Assembly (NCBI RefSeq): GCF_032911445.1
Contig: NZ_JAWJEJ010000002.1
Coordinates: 124,001-188,000 of the forward strand
DNA length: 64,000 nucleotides
Reading direction: 5' to 3'
From: Sphingomonas sp. HF-S4
GTDB taxonomy: Bacteria; Pseudomonadota; Alphaproteobacteria; Sphingomonadales; Sphingomonadaceae
Part shown: piece by piece, positions 27,213 through 35,335 of the stretch
How positions within the stretch are numbered: the first letter of the stretch is position 1
Layout: the number at the start of each line of letters is the position of its first letter
Translations under genes and position numbers: made by a program
Notes under the pieces: model-generated
Seen by the model: only the letters and a program-made list of their open reading frames with translations
What the model was told of the DNA's origin: nothing
Databases searched by the model: none

Positions 27213-28430
27213 ATGGATAGCGCAGACGTACTCATCCTCGGCGGCGGGCTGGTCGGCAGCGCGCTCGCCACCGCGCTCGATGCGCATGGCCTCACTGCGA
27301 TCGTCGTCGATCCGGCCGATCCCGCGACGATTCTCGCCGCCGGGTTCGACGGTCGTGCCTCGGCGATCGCCAGCGCGCCGATGCGGATGTTCGAGGCGAT
27401 CGGCGTCGCACCGCGGCTGACGGGCAAGGGGTGCCCGATCGAAGGCATCCGCGTCACCGACGGCCTCGCGCCGGGCAAGCTCGATTTCGCTCCGGACGCC
27501 GATGGCGGCGCACTCGGCCACATGTTCGAGAACCGCATCCTTCGCACCGCGCTGTTCGAGGCCGCGCAGGCCGCGCCCGGCGTCGATCTGCGGATGCGGA
27601 CTCGTGCGGTCTCGGTCGATCGCGGCGAGTTCGGCGTCACCGCCACGCTCGATTCGGGTGCCGTCGTCCGCGCCCCGCTGCTGATCGCCGCCGAGGGCCG
27701 CAACTCGCCCACGCGCGACGCAGCCGGGCTCAAGACCGCGCGCTGGAGCTACGATCACGCCGCGATGGTCGCCACGTTCGGCCATGAGCACAGCCATGAG
27801 AACATCGCCTTCGAGATCTTCTATCCCGAGGGGCCCTTCGCGATCCTGCCGCTGCTCGACGATGCGAACGGCCATCGCTCGGCGATCGTCTGGACGGTCG
27901 ATGCGGCCGACGCGGCGGGGATGAGCAAGATTTCCGATCGCGCCTATCTCGCGGAGGCCGAGAAGCGCATGGGCGGGTTCCTCGGCAAGCTGGGGCCGCT
28001 GTCGGGGCGCTTCAGCCACCCGCTCGGCTTCCACCACGCCGCCTGGATCACGTCGGATCGCCTCGCCTTGGTCGGCGACGCCGCGCACGGCATCCATCCG
28101 ATCGCGGGCCAAGGCGTCAATGTCGGCTTTCGTGATGTTGCGACGCTGGTCGAGGTGCTGGTCGAGGGGAAGCGGCTGGGGATGGACCTCGGCGACCCGC
28201 AGCTCCTTGCGCGCTATCAGCGCTGGCGCGGACTCGACACCTTCATGGTCGCCGCCGCCACCGATGGCCTCACTCGGCTATTCGGCATCCCCGGCAAGAC
28301 CGCGAGCGCGGTCCGCCGCTTCGGGCTTTCGGCGGTCGACAAGCTCCCCCCGCTCAAGGACTGGTTCATGGCCGAGGCGCGCGGCGAAAGCGGCGACGTG
28401 CCGAAGCTGCTGCAGGGGCTGACAGTTTAA
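27213..28430 (+). CDS. UbiH/UbiF/COQ6-family FAD-dependent hydroxylase
   Basis: This is a flavin monooxygenase of ubiquinone ring hydroxylation, acting at the inner face of the membrane. The 405-residue protein has the FAD dinucleotide loop LILGGGLVGSALA (residues 7-19), the GRNSPTR segment corresponding to the DG motif, and LVGDAAHGIHPIAGQGVNVGFRD, the GD motif diagnostic of the family. The ATG at 27213 was chosen because the open frame further upstream shadows ftsK. Which ring position (C5, C6 or C1) it oxidises cannot be told, as alphaproteobacterial enzymes vary. It is divergent from ftsK. Confidence 0.9.
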   Translation: MDSADVLILGGGLVGSALATALDAHGLTAIVVDPADPATILAAGFDGRASAIASAPMRMFEAIGVAPRLTGKGCPIEGIRVTDGLAPGKLDFAPDADGGALGHMFENRILRTALFEAAQAAPGVDLRMRTRAVSVDRGEFGVTATLDSGAVVRAPLLIAAEGRNSPTRDAAGLKTARWSYDHAAMVATFGHEHSHENIAFEIFYPEGPFAILPLLDDANGHRSAIVWTVDAADAAGMSKISDRAYLAEAEKRMGGFLGKLGPLSGRFSHPLGFHHAAWITSDRLALVGDAAHGIHPIAGQGVNVGFRDVATLVEVLVEGKRLGMDLGDPQLLARYQRWRGLDTFMVAAATDGLTRLFGIPGKTASAVRRFGLSAVDKLPPLKDWFMAEARGESGDVPKLLQGLTV

Positions 28431-28491
28431 GGCGGATCGACATCGAGGATTGCGGCGGGATCCCTGGGCGCACCGACGACCGTCGCTATCT

Positions 28492-28514
28492 CCCGCACCC
28501 GATACAGGTGCGGG
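28492..28514. terminator. Hairpin between convergent ubiH-type and exonuclease genes
   Basis: CCCGCACC (28492-28499) and GGTGCGGG (28507-28514) form an 8-bp stem with a 7-nt loop, placed 6 nt before the convergent exonuclease stop. There is no T tract; it may work as a two-way transcription stop. Confidence 0.5.
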
Positions 28515-28520
28515 CCGAGC

Positions 28521-29285
28521 CTAGAGCAGCAAATCCTGCGTCGCCGATTTTCGCCCGACCGATCCGCCGCCGCTGCGCCGGAGATACTCCTGCTCGGCGG
28601 TGTGGCGAACGTCGACGTCGCGGTCCTCGAGGAAGCCGGCGAGCGATTCGTCGTCGATCTCGCTCCATTCCTTGCCGCGATCAGGGCCGTAGCGGACGCG
28701 CGGCAGCAAGCCGGGCTCGTTCGACCAGGCGATCAACTGCGCGACGCTAGCCTCGTTGAGCATGTCGCGCAGGTGGAAGGCCGTGACATAGGCGTCGGGG
28801 AACGCACGGTGCGCGGGGAGACCGCGCTCGTGCTCAAGCCCTTCGGGCTTGCGCCAATAGCGCAGCATCTGGTTCGAAAAGCCTGGCGAGCCCGGCCAAA
28901 GCCGCATCGCGCACTTCCAGGTGCAGATCCAGTTGGCGCCGCGAGTGAGCGACGCGGTGCAATATTGCTGCTCGAAATCGGCGCGATGCGCGGCGAGCGC
29001 GACGCGGCGCGGCCAGGGATCCAGCACGGGGCGGGCGACGTCATGCCACCACGGCGCGTCGGCGACATCCTCGTCGCGGATATGATGGACCGCCATCGTC
29101 AGCGGCGGGATCGGGCGGCCCGGATTGACCATCCGATTCCCCCCCTCGCCATGGATTTCCCAGCGGCCGTTGGACTGAAGCGCGACGTCCTGCCAACCGA
29201 TCTCGCATACGCCATGGGTCGGCGGCGCCTGGCCGGTGGTCTCGAGATCGATGACGCGGATGATTGAAGGGGCGCGGGAGGCCAT
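28521..29285 (-). CDS. DnaQ-fold 3'-5' exonuclease (ExoX-like)
   Basis: This cytosolic DEDDh exonuclease resembles exodeoxyribonuclease X or RNase T more than DnaQ. The 254-residue product has Exo I VIDLETTG, Exo II in AAHRADFEQQY and Exo III HRAFPDAYVT, so all acidic residues and the catalytic histidine are present. The C-terminal part (after about residue 170) has SLAGFLEDRDVDVRHTAEQEYLRR, which looks like a substrate or partner region. It stands alone between the ubiH-type gene and a small ORF. Its DNA or RNA substrate is not known. Confidence 0.87.
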   Translation of the reverse strand: MASRAPSIIRVIDLETTGQAPPTHGVCEIGWQDVALQSNGRWEIHGEGGNRMVNPGRPIPPLTMAVHHIRDEDVADAPWWHDVARPVLDPWPRRVALAAHRADFEQQYCTASLTRGANWICTWKCAMRLWPGSPGFSNQMLRYWRKPEGLEHERGLPAHRAFPDAYVTAFHLRDMLNEASVAQLIAWSNEPGLLPRVRYGPDRGKEWSEIDDESLAGFLEDRDVDVRHTAEQEYLRRSGGGSVGRKSATQDLLL

Positions 29286-29354
29286 TCGGGCTAGGTGGGG
29301 CGTGACGCCATGAAATGCCAGCCGAAACTTGCGCCGGGCGGCCCGGGCCGCCCC

Positions 29355-29513
29355 CTAGGACTCGCGATCGGCCCCATCTTGTTCGACGCGCGCCTTGTGT
29401 TGCTGGAGCAGATCGTCGGTCCGCTCGGCGAGTTGCTTGGTCGCTTCGATGCTCCTCCGCAGCGCCGCCTGCGAGTCCTCGATTTCCGAAATATCGGTAT
29501 AGCCCTTTTCCAT
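29355..29513 (-). CDS. Small coiled-coil protein
   Basis: This is a 52-residue highly charged protein starting MEKGYTDISEIEDSQAALRR. The sequence from residue 12 to 45 has a heptad-like pattern and no signal or membrane segment, so it should form one helix. It sits between pgm and the exonuclease on the same strand. The frame continues upstream into pgm, but the ATG at 29511-29513 marks the part with protein-like composition. I believe similar small proteins occur in sphingomonads, though I cannot confirm this here. Function is unknown. Confidence 0.6.
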   Translation of the reverse strand: MEKGYTDISEIEDSQAALRRSIEATKQLAERTDDLLQQHKARVEQDGADRES

Positions 29514-29590
29514 CACGGCCCGGTCCCCACTCGGACGGATAAACCCTTGATCCAGATCAGGGTTCCACCCGCCCGAGCGGCTGGTCGTGG

Positions 29591-30988
29591 TTAATGCCCG
29601 GCTTGCGGACCGCGCTCCAGACCGCTTGCGGCAAGCTGCGCATCGATCATCGCCATCAGCCGGTCCAGCCCGTCCCGGCTCTTCGCCTCGGCGCGCGCGA
29701 CGAGCACGTCCTGGGTGTTCGAAGCGCGGAGCAGCCACCAGCCATCGGGCGTGTTGACGCGCGCGCCGTCGGTGCGATCGACATCGGCGCCCTCGGCCTC
29801 GAGCCGCGCGAGCACTTCGTCGATCACAGCGAATTTCCGCGTATCGGAAACCTGGAAGCGCATCTCGGGGGTGTTGATCATCGGCGGCATCGCGTCCTTG
29901 AGCTCGGTCAGCGACTTGCCGGTCGAATGCACTGCGCGGATCAGCTGGACCGCGGCGAACTGCGCGTCGTCATAGCCGTAATAGCCATAGAAGGTGTCGG
30001 CGAAAAAGATATGGCCGCTCATCTCGCCCGCGAGCGGCGCGCCGGTTTCCTTCATTTTGGTCTTGATCAGGCTGTGGCCGGTCTTCCACATCACCGGCTT
30101 GCCGCCCAGCTCGGCGACTCGGTCGTAGAGCGCCTGGCTCGCCTTGACGTCGGCGATCACCGTCGCGCCGGGTTCGGCCTTGAGCAGAGGCTCAGCCAAT
30201 ATGGATAGAATCTGATCGCCCCAGACCACGCGGCCCTGCCCGTCGACTGCGCCGATCCGGTCGCCGTCGCCGTCAAAGGCCAGTCCGAAATCGAGCTGCT
30301 TCTCGGCGACAAGCGCCTTCAGGTCAGCGAGGTTCTTTTCCTCGGTAGGATCGGGATGATGGTTGGGGAAATTGCCGTCCACTTCGGTGAAGAGCGTAAA
30401 ATGCTCACCCGGCAGTTGCTGAACCAGCTTCTCGATCACCGGACCGGCGGCGCCGTTGCCCGTATCCCATCCGACGCGATAGGCGCCGCCGGCATAGCCC
30501 GCGACCAGGCGACCGACATAGTCATCGACGATGTCGTAGTCGGTGATCGTTCCCGCCGTCTCGGCCTCTTCCCAATCGCCCTCGGCCGCCATCTTGCCGA
30601 GCGTCTGGATGTCCTCGCCGAAGAACGGGCGATGTTGGAACACCATCTTGAAGCCGTTGTAATTGCCGGGATTATGGCTGCCGGTTATCTGGATGCCGCC
30701 ATCCACCTCCAGCGTTGCCTCGGCATAATATAGCATTGGCGTCGGCCCCATGCCGACGCGGACGACGTCGCAGCCCGAGGTGGTAAGCCCCTCGATCAGC
30801 GCCGCCTCGAGCTCGGGCGAAGAGATACGGCCGTCGCGGCCGACCGCGATGCGGGTGCCGCCGGCGCGGCGGAGCAGCGTGGCGAAGCCGCGGCCGATGG
30901 CGCGCGCGTCGTCGGGTCCAAGCGCTTCCCCCACGATTCCGCGAATGTCGTATTCGCGCAGCGAAGTGGGGTCGAAACGGTGCGTCAT
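29591..30988 (-). CDS. pgmG: Phosphomannomutase / phosphoglucomutase
   Basis: This alpha-D-phosphohexomutase interconverts the 1- and 6-phosphates of mannose and glucose and feeds GDP-mannose and exopolysaccharide precursors. The 465-residue protein begins MTHRFDPTSLREYDIRGIVG, has the phosphoserine loop TGSHNPG with S104, the metal loop DGDGDR at 239-244, the sugar-binding GEMSGH and the phosphate-binding RASNT at the C-terminus. It resembles the PgmG enzyme of gellan-producing Sphingomonas and the AlgC family. The start has a weak purine run upstream (GGAGGCATC). Confidence 0.93.
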   Translation of the reverse strand: MTHRFDPTSLREYDIRGIVGEALGPDDARAIGRGFATLLRRAGGTRIAVGRDGRISSPELEAALIEGLTTSGCDVVRVGMGPTPMLYYAEATLEVDGGIQITGSHNPGNYNGFKMVFQHRPFFGEDIQTLGKMAAEGDWEEAETAGTITDYDIVDDYVGRLVAGYAGGAYRVGWDTGNGAAGPVIEKLVQQLPGEHFTLFTEVDGNFPNHHPDPTEEKNLADLKALVAEKQLDFGLAFDGDGDRIGAVDGQGRVVWGDQILSILAEPLLKAEPGATVIADVKASQALYDRVAELGGKPVMWKTGHSLIKTKMKETGAPLAGEMSGHIFFADTFYGYYGYDDAQFAAVQLIRAVHSTGKSLTELKDAMPPMINTPEMRFQVSDTRKFAVIDEVLARLEAEGADVDRTDGARVNTPDGWWLLRASNTQDVLVARAEAKSRDGLDRLMAMIDAQLAASGLERGPQAGH

Positions 30989-31085
30989 GATGCCTCCGGG
31001 AAAGGGTGTTGCCGGCCTAAATCGTCAGCGCCGCGAAAGTTCAATTACGCAGGTGCAACAAGACCGAAGCGGCGGTCCGTGGCGC

Positions 31086-31361
31086 CTATGCGCTACGGCG
31101 AAGCAACGTGTCGCGCGCGGCATTGATCCGCCGCGTCAGTTCTTCGGATCCGCCCTTGTCGGGATGGACTGCGGTGACCAGCCGGCGGTGCGCGCTGCGG
31201 ATCGCTTCCTCGTCGGCATCGGTGCCGATGCCGAGGATCGCGCGCGCCTCGTCCTCCGGCATGCGCGGCGCGCGATGCCTGACCTGCGGCTTGGGCCGCG
31301 GCTTGAAGAACAGATAATAGATCGCGCTTAGGATCAGCGCCGCGAGGATCGCCTTGGTCAT
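31086..31361 (-). CDS. Membrane-anchored J-domain protein
   Basis: This 91-residue protein has an N-terminal membrane helix (residues 2-19, ending YYLFFKPRPK) and a C-terminal J-domain with the HPD tripeptide at 66-68 (VTAVHPDKGG). The layout matches the short Tim14/Pam18-like J proteins of alphaproteobacteria, which call DnaK to the inner membrane. Its ATG overlaps the mipZ stop by 1 nt, so it is translated with MipZ. Whether this links DnaK to division-site control or is chance is open. Confidence 0.87.
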   Translation of the reverse strand: MTKAILAALILSAIYYLFFKPRPKPQVRHRAPRMPEDEARAILGIGTDADEEAIRSAHRRLVTAVHPDKGGSEELTRRINAARDTLLRRSA

Positions 31362-32155
31362 CAGGCGAACAGCGGCATGGCGACTTCGGGCAACGCCAGG
31401 CCCGCCATCATCTCACGCAATTCCTGGCGCGCCGCGACGTGGCTGAGGCCCATTTCGCCGAATTCGCGGCTGTCGAGCATGGTCAGTCCCTGCGGGAACA
31501 GCTCGCGATAGATCACCCGCTCGCTGAGACCCGAAATCACCCGAAAGCCGACACGTTTGGAAAGCTGGTCGATCGCCTCGGAGACGCGGCGCATGTTGCG
31601 CGCCTCGATATGCTGCATTCGGTTGCGCAGCACGACCCAGTCGATCGTCTCGCCATCGGCCTTGGCGCGGCGTTTTCGGGATTCCCAGATCAGCTCGGAA
31701 TAGAAGCTGGGGCGAGTGACCTTGTAGGTATCGGGATCGACATGGCCGATCAGGTCGAAATCGACAAAGCTGTCGTTCATCGGCGTGACCAGCGTGTCGG
31801 CGTTGGTGACCGCGATGCGCGCGAACTTGTCGTCGCGGCCCGGCGTGTCGATGACCAGGAAATCAGCATCGGCGCCGAGGCGCTCGAGCGTCTCGCCGAA
31901 GAAATCCATGCTCTCGCCGTCATGCGTCTCATAAACCGGCGTGGGCAGTTCGCGGCCCATCCGCTTCACCGTGGCGAGGCGGTTGTCGAGATACCGCCCC
32001 ATCGTACGCTGGCGGTGATCGAGGTCGAAACAGGCGACGCGCGCGCCCTTGGACGCAAGCGCGATCGCCGCGTGGACCGCGGTGGTCGACTTGCCGGTGC
32101 CGCCCTTCTCATTGGCAAAAACAAGCACGTGCAAGCGCTTAGCTCCGTCGGTCAA
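31361..32155 (-). CDS. mipZ: Division-plane positioning ATPase MipZ
   Basis: MipZ is a ParA-like ATPase that binds ParB at the poles, forms a gradient along the cell and blocks FtsZ assembly away from mid-cell. The 264-residue protein has the deviant Walker A EKGGTGKST (residues 16-24), DLDHRQRTMGRYLDNR, a MipZ-specific segment, and FLVIDTPGRDD. It replaces MinCD in alphaproteobacteria that carry parAB near the origin, as here. It forms an operon with the downstream J-domain gene and diverges from panC. Confidence 0.92.
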   Translation of the reverse strand: MTDGAKRLHVLVFANEKGGTGKSTTAVHAAIALASKGARVACFDLDHRQRTMGRYLDNRLATVKRMGRELPTPVYETHDGESMDFFGETLERLGADADFLVIDTPGRDDKFARIAVTNADTLVTPMNDSFVDFDLIGHVDPDTYKVTRPSFYSELIWESRKRRAKADGETIDWVVLRNRMQHIEARNMRRVSEAIDQLSKRVGFRVISGLSERVIYRELFPQGLTMLDSREFGEMGLSHVAARQELREMMAGLALPEVAMPLFA

Positions 32156-32172
32156 GCCTATAACTTCCTTTG

Positions 32173-32201
32173 TTGATCCCGCGCCCCGCGGCCCATAGAA
32201 G
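32173..32201 (+). promoter_or_regulatory. Probable panC promoter
   Basis: TTGATC (32173-32178) and TAGAAG (32196-32201) are spaced by 17 nt, 34 nt before the GTG start chosen for panC, in the 79-bp gap shared with mipZ. Confidence 0.42.
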
Positions 32202-32234
32202 GCCGCGCTTCTGTTGTATCGAAAGTGTCCAAGC

Positions 32235-33083
32235 GTGCAAACCGTCCGTCAGCCCGATGCCCTCCGCGCCGCGGTCGCCGCCTGGCGCGCCGCGGGCGAG
32301 CGCGTCGCGCTGGTGCCGACGATGGGCGCGCTCCACGACGGGCATATGGCGCTGGTCGAGGCAGCGAAGCGCGCCGCGCAGCGCGTGGTGGTGTCCATCT
32401 TCGTCAATCCCAAGCAGTTCGGCCCGGGTGAGGATCTCGCCAAATATCCCCGCAAAGAGCTGGCGGATTCGCGGATGCTGTCGAACGCCGGCGTCGACCT
32501 GCTGTGGCTGCCCCCGGTCGAGGTGATGTATCCCGAGGGTTTCGCGACCAACGTGTCGGTCAGCGGCGTGAGCGAAGTGCTCGACGGCGCGCACCGGCCG
32601 GGGCATTTCGACGGCGTCGCGACGGTGGTGGCCAAGCTGTTCAACCAGGTGAAGCCGGATGTCGCCCTGTTCGGCGAGAAGGACTGGCAGCAGCTTGCGG
32701 TGATCCGCCGGCTGGTCGCCGATCTCGACCTGGATATCGAGATCCAGGGCGTGCCGACCCAGCGCGAAGACGACGGCCTCGCGCTCTCCTCGCGCAACGC
32801 GTACCTGATCCCCGAGGAACGCGCCCAGGCCGTCGCGCTGCCGCGCGCGCTGGGGCTTGCCGAGCGCGCGATCGCCAAGGGCACCGATCCCGAAGCGGCG
32901 CTGGCCCAGGCGCGCGAGACGTTGACCGCAGCCGGGTTCGCAATCGATTATGTCGCGCTTGCTGATGCCGAGACGCTGGGCGATCCGATCGAAGGCCGGC
33001 CGATGCGGCTGCTCGCCGCGGCGCGGATCGGCGGCACGCGGCTGATCGACAATCTGGCAGTCAACCCGGCGGCTTTGGACTGA
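32235..33083 (+). CDS. panC: Pantothenate synthetase
   Basis: PanC joins pantoate and beta-alanine with ATP in pantothenate (and so CoA) synthesis. The 282-residue protein starts at a GTG (MQTVRQPDAL); a TTG seven codons earlier is possible but adds a non-family lead. It has the ATP signature PTMGALHDGH (28-37), SIFVNPKQFGPGEDL, FGEKDWQQL and the LSSRNAYL loop. It stands alone here, without panB. Its promoter-like region is shared with divergent mipZ. Confidence 0.94.
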   Translation: MQTVRQPDALRAAVAAWRAAGERVALVPTMGALHDGHMALVEAAKRAAQRVVVSIFVNPKQFGPGEDLAKYPRKELADSRMLSNAGVDLLWLPPVEVMYPEGFATNVSVSGVSEVLDGAHRPGHFDGVATVVAKLFNQVKPDVALFGEKDWQQLAVIRRLVADLDLDIEIQGVPTQREDDGLALSSRNAYLIPEERAQAVALPRALGLAERAIAKGTDPEAALAQARETLTAAGFAIDYVALADAETLGDPIEGRPMRLLAAARIGGTRLIDNLAVNPAALD

Positions 33084-33108
33084 TACGGGCGGAGCAGCAG
33101 GTCGCCGC

Positions 33109-34563
33109 TCAGTCCTCCTCCTCCATCTTGTCGCCGCTGCTCCCTCCCTGGGTCGTGGCGACGGCGTCGCTCGCCGGAACGAAGGACATGATGCGCGGCT
33201 GGCCGCTCATCACTAGGCTCGTGCTTTTCTGAAGCTGTTCGAACCATTTCGCATCGAACGCGCCGCTCTGTGTCGCGTCGATGCTCTCTTTCCATACTTC
33301 CTTTCCATCCAGCGAGATGGCGAAGAACAAATGTCGAAGCTTGCGGCTGGTGGCCCCCTGCATTAGCGCGATGACCTGATCGGGGGATTTGCCGAGGTCG
33401 TTGGCGATCTGGGTGCACAGCTCGTCACTGTGGTAGTGCTCGTCGACGATCGGCGTGCACGTCAAGCGTACCGACGGCCGGACCGAGACCGCCAGCTTCT
33501 GCGCCGCAGTCTCTATCGCCGCCATGTGCGAATTTGCGGCGTGGCTGCCGGCATAGAGATTGTCCTCGGTCTCCCCGCCCCCAAGGCCATGACCCTGCAT
33601 GTGCAGCCATTCGTAATTGGGGGTCCGCGCATAGATCGAAGCCGGCATGGGCGCGAGGCCGTCGAGGAAATAGTCGCCCATCACCTTATTGTTGTTGTCG
33701 CGATCCCCAATCGAGGATTGCGGGACGAACGTCTTGGCAGGCGCGCCCGTATAGGGGGCATCCTCCCACATCTGTCTCTCGACGGTGCGCGCGCCGACGT
33801 CGGACATGGTGAGCGGGTTGTCGCCCAGCCTGCCGTAGAAAGATTTGCCGCCGATATGTTTTCGCGGAACCGTGCGCCAATGGATCGTACCGTTCTGGAA
33901 CCGGATCAGTCGGTATTCCTCTTTCGGGCTGGCGGCATATTCGACGCCATCGACCGTACGGAACTGGAAATTGGGATAGGCCAGGCCGACCTTTGCCGCG
34001 AGCTTTTGCTTCTCGGCGTCGGTGGGTTCTCGCTGGATCACGGGAGCCGCCGGTGTGGCCCGCTGCGATGGGGCCTGGGCCTCGGATGCATCGGCATCGC
34101 CCCGATGGCCCATGGCGAGCGCACGACTGCCCATGACATCGGCCTCGCGCTCGAGTGCACCGTCGTCGTTGATCGCCTGTCCCGCGGCTTGTGCAGTCGC
34201 CGGAACGCGGCCCTGCTTCTGCTGGACGATGTGCCAGGCCTCGTGCGCGAGGTGGCGCTCCTGGCCCGGGGCGACATGGATGTCGCAGCCCATTGCGAAC
34301 GCATGTGCGCCCAACTGCGCCGGGCGGCCCGAGCCGTAATGGACGGCAACGTCGTCGAGACGGATCCCCGACAGTGTCTCGACCCCCGCCTTGAGCGAGT
34401 CGGGAAGCCCGGTGCGGTTGGGACGCGCGGGATAAGAGAGGCGGCCGGGATCCGCGCCCGCCTTGCATTGCGCCGGATAGGCACGTCCGACGTTAGCGCG
34501 CGCCGACCGCCGCGCCGGCGTCCCGGCCGTGTCGTGGCCCTTCTCAAACGCTGCCCTTGCCAT
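33109..34563 (-). CDS. DUF4157 (eCIS-core) protein with nuclease-like C-terminus
   Basis: This 484-residue protein has no export signal. Residues 44-150 match the eCIS-core/DUF4157 domain: TGLPDSLKAGVETLSGI, an AVHYGSGRPAQLGAHAFAMG segment, APGQERHLAHEAWHIVQQ with a zincin-like HEAWH at 107-111, and ALEREAD at 136-142 supplying possible further ligands. Residues 321-347 (HMQGHGLGGG, EDNLYAGS, NSHM) resemble the core of His-dependent non-specific nucleases. DUF4157 proteins are known to accompany extracellular contractile injection systems and bacterial toxins. No eCIS genes are near. AAAGGA supports the ATG at 34561-34563 over one ten codons upstream. Its toxin or effector role is inference. 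Confidence 0.8.
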   Translation of the reverse strand: MARAAFEKGHDTAGTPARRSARANVGRAYPAQCKAGADPGRLSYPARPNRTGLPDSLKAGVETLSGIRLDDVAVHYGSGRPAQLGAHAFAMGCDIHVAPGQERHLAHEAWHIVQQKQGRVPATAQAAGQAINDDGALEREADVMGSRALAMGHRGDADASEAQAPSQRATPAAPVIQREPTDAEKQKLAAKVGLAYPNFQFRTVDGVEYAASPKEEYRLIRFQNGTIHWRTVPRKHIGGKSFYGRLGDNPLTMSDVGARTVERQMWEDAPYTGAPAKTFVPQSSIGDRDNNNKVMGDYFLDGLAPMPASIYARTPNYEWLHMQGHGLGGGETEDNLYAGSHAANSHMAAIETAAQKLAVSVRPSVRLTCTPIVDEHYHSDELCTQIANDLGKSPDQVIALMQGATSRKLRHLFFAISLDGKEVWKESIDATQSGAFDAKWFEQLQKSTSLVMSGQPRIMSFVPASDAVATTQGGSSGDKMEEED

Positions 34564-34720
34564 GCGTGGCAATCCTTTCCGCCCGCCAAGCATAGCGCGA
34601 GATTCGCGCAGTATAATCCCGGAGGCCCCCCTGAATAAATACAGTTAACCTCATTAACCTTTTGTTTGCCGCTAACCTGCCAATCCATGCACATTGGATC
34701 AGCAAGTGGGTTGAGCGACA

Positions 34721-35017
34721 ATGGGCAACAGTCTCAAGAGTGCGCGTTTCCTCGTCGAGAGCCGTCTGCGCGACGCAGCACGCGGCGACGCCAAGGCATG
34801 CTTCGATCTGGGCATCGTCTATTCGAGCGGCGCCGAGGGCGTCGATGTCGATCTGGTCGAGGCGCACAAATGGTTCAACATCGCGGCCGTTTCGGGCAGC
34901 GAACGCGCCGCCGAGTGCCGCGCCGAGATTTCCGAGGACATGACCGCGCGCGAGATCATCGACGCGCAGAAGGCCGCCCGCGCCTGGCTGCGCGGCCTCG
35001 AGGTGCGCGCCGCCTAA
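34721..35017 (+). CDS. Sel1-like repeat protein
   Basis: This 98-residue protein carries one to two Sel1/TPR-like helical repeats (DAKACFDLGIVYSSGAEG and DLVEAHKWFNIAAVSG), a fold used for protein-protein contacts. There is no signal peptide, so it is probably cytosolic. It follows a 157-bp AT-richer gap shared with the divergent DUF4157 gene, so the two could be controlled together. Its stop overlaps the convergent membrane-protein gene by 4 nt (CTAA). The partner is unknown. Confidence 0.83.
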   Translation: MGNSLKSARFLVESRLRDAARGDAKACFDLGIVYSSGAEGVDVDLVEAHKWFNIAAVSGSERAAECRAEISEDMTAREIIDAQKAARAWLRGLEVRAA

Positions 35018-35334
35018 CCGCGGAACAGGCGCACGGCGACGAATGCGGTCGGCAAGCCGACCACGCCGCCTACGAACAGCGCATAGAACAGGAAGAAAAC
35101 CGCCGCGAAGATCGGCATGCCCGGATCGAGATCCGGCCGCCCCGATCTTGCAGCACCCGCTAGAGTTACGGCGGTCGCCACGGCGAACAGCGCCACCGCG
35201 AGCAGCGGAAAGGCCGCCGCGGCGCGAAACACCTGGCTTCCAAACGAAGCCGTGGGCCAATGCCCGACTACCCAGCGCGCCGCCGCCAGCGTCACCAGCA
35301 TAGCGGCCAGCGCCGAACCGATCAGGAACCCCAT
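35014..35334 (-). CDS. Small membrane protein, unknown function
   Basis: This 106-residue protein has about three hydrophobic helices (residues 2-22, 35-60 and 75-97) and a polar loop GAARSGRPDLDPG between the last two. I do not recognise a family. It lies directly after (1-nt gap) a secreted-protein gene on the same strand, so both form a small operon. Its stop codon overlaps that of the convergent Sel1-like gene. Codon composition matches its neighbours, which supports it as real. Confidence 0.7.
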   Translation of the reverse strand: MGFLIGSALAAMLVTLAAARWVVGHWPTASFGSQVFRAAAAFPLLAVALFAVATAVTLAGAARSGRPDLDPGMPIFAAVFFLFYALFVGGVVGLPTAFVAVRLFRG

Positions 35335-35335
35335 C

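Noticed and set aside
34645..34659. TTAA-CCTCA-TTAACC as a CtrA binding site upstream of the Sel1-like gene
   Set aside because: The CtrA consensus is TTAA-N7-TTAAC; here the spacing is 5 nt and no second site is near.
33109..35017. A complete eCIS or polymorphic toxin-immunity locus
   Set aside because: No sheath, tube, baseplate or AAA ATPase gene and no candidate immunity gene on the same strand; only the DUF4157 protein is supported.
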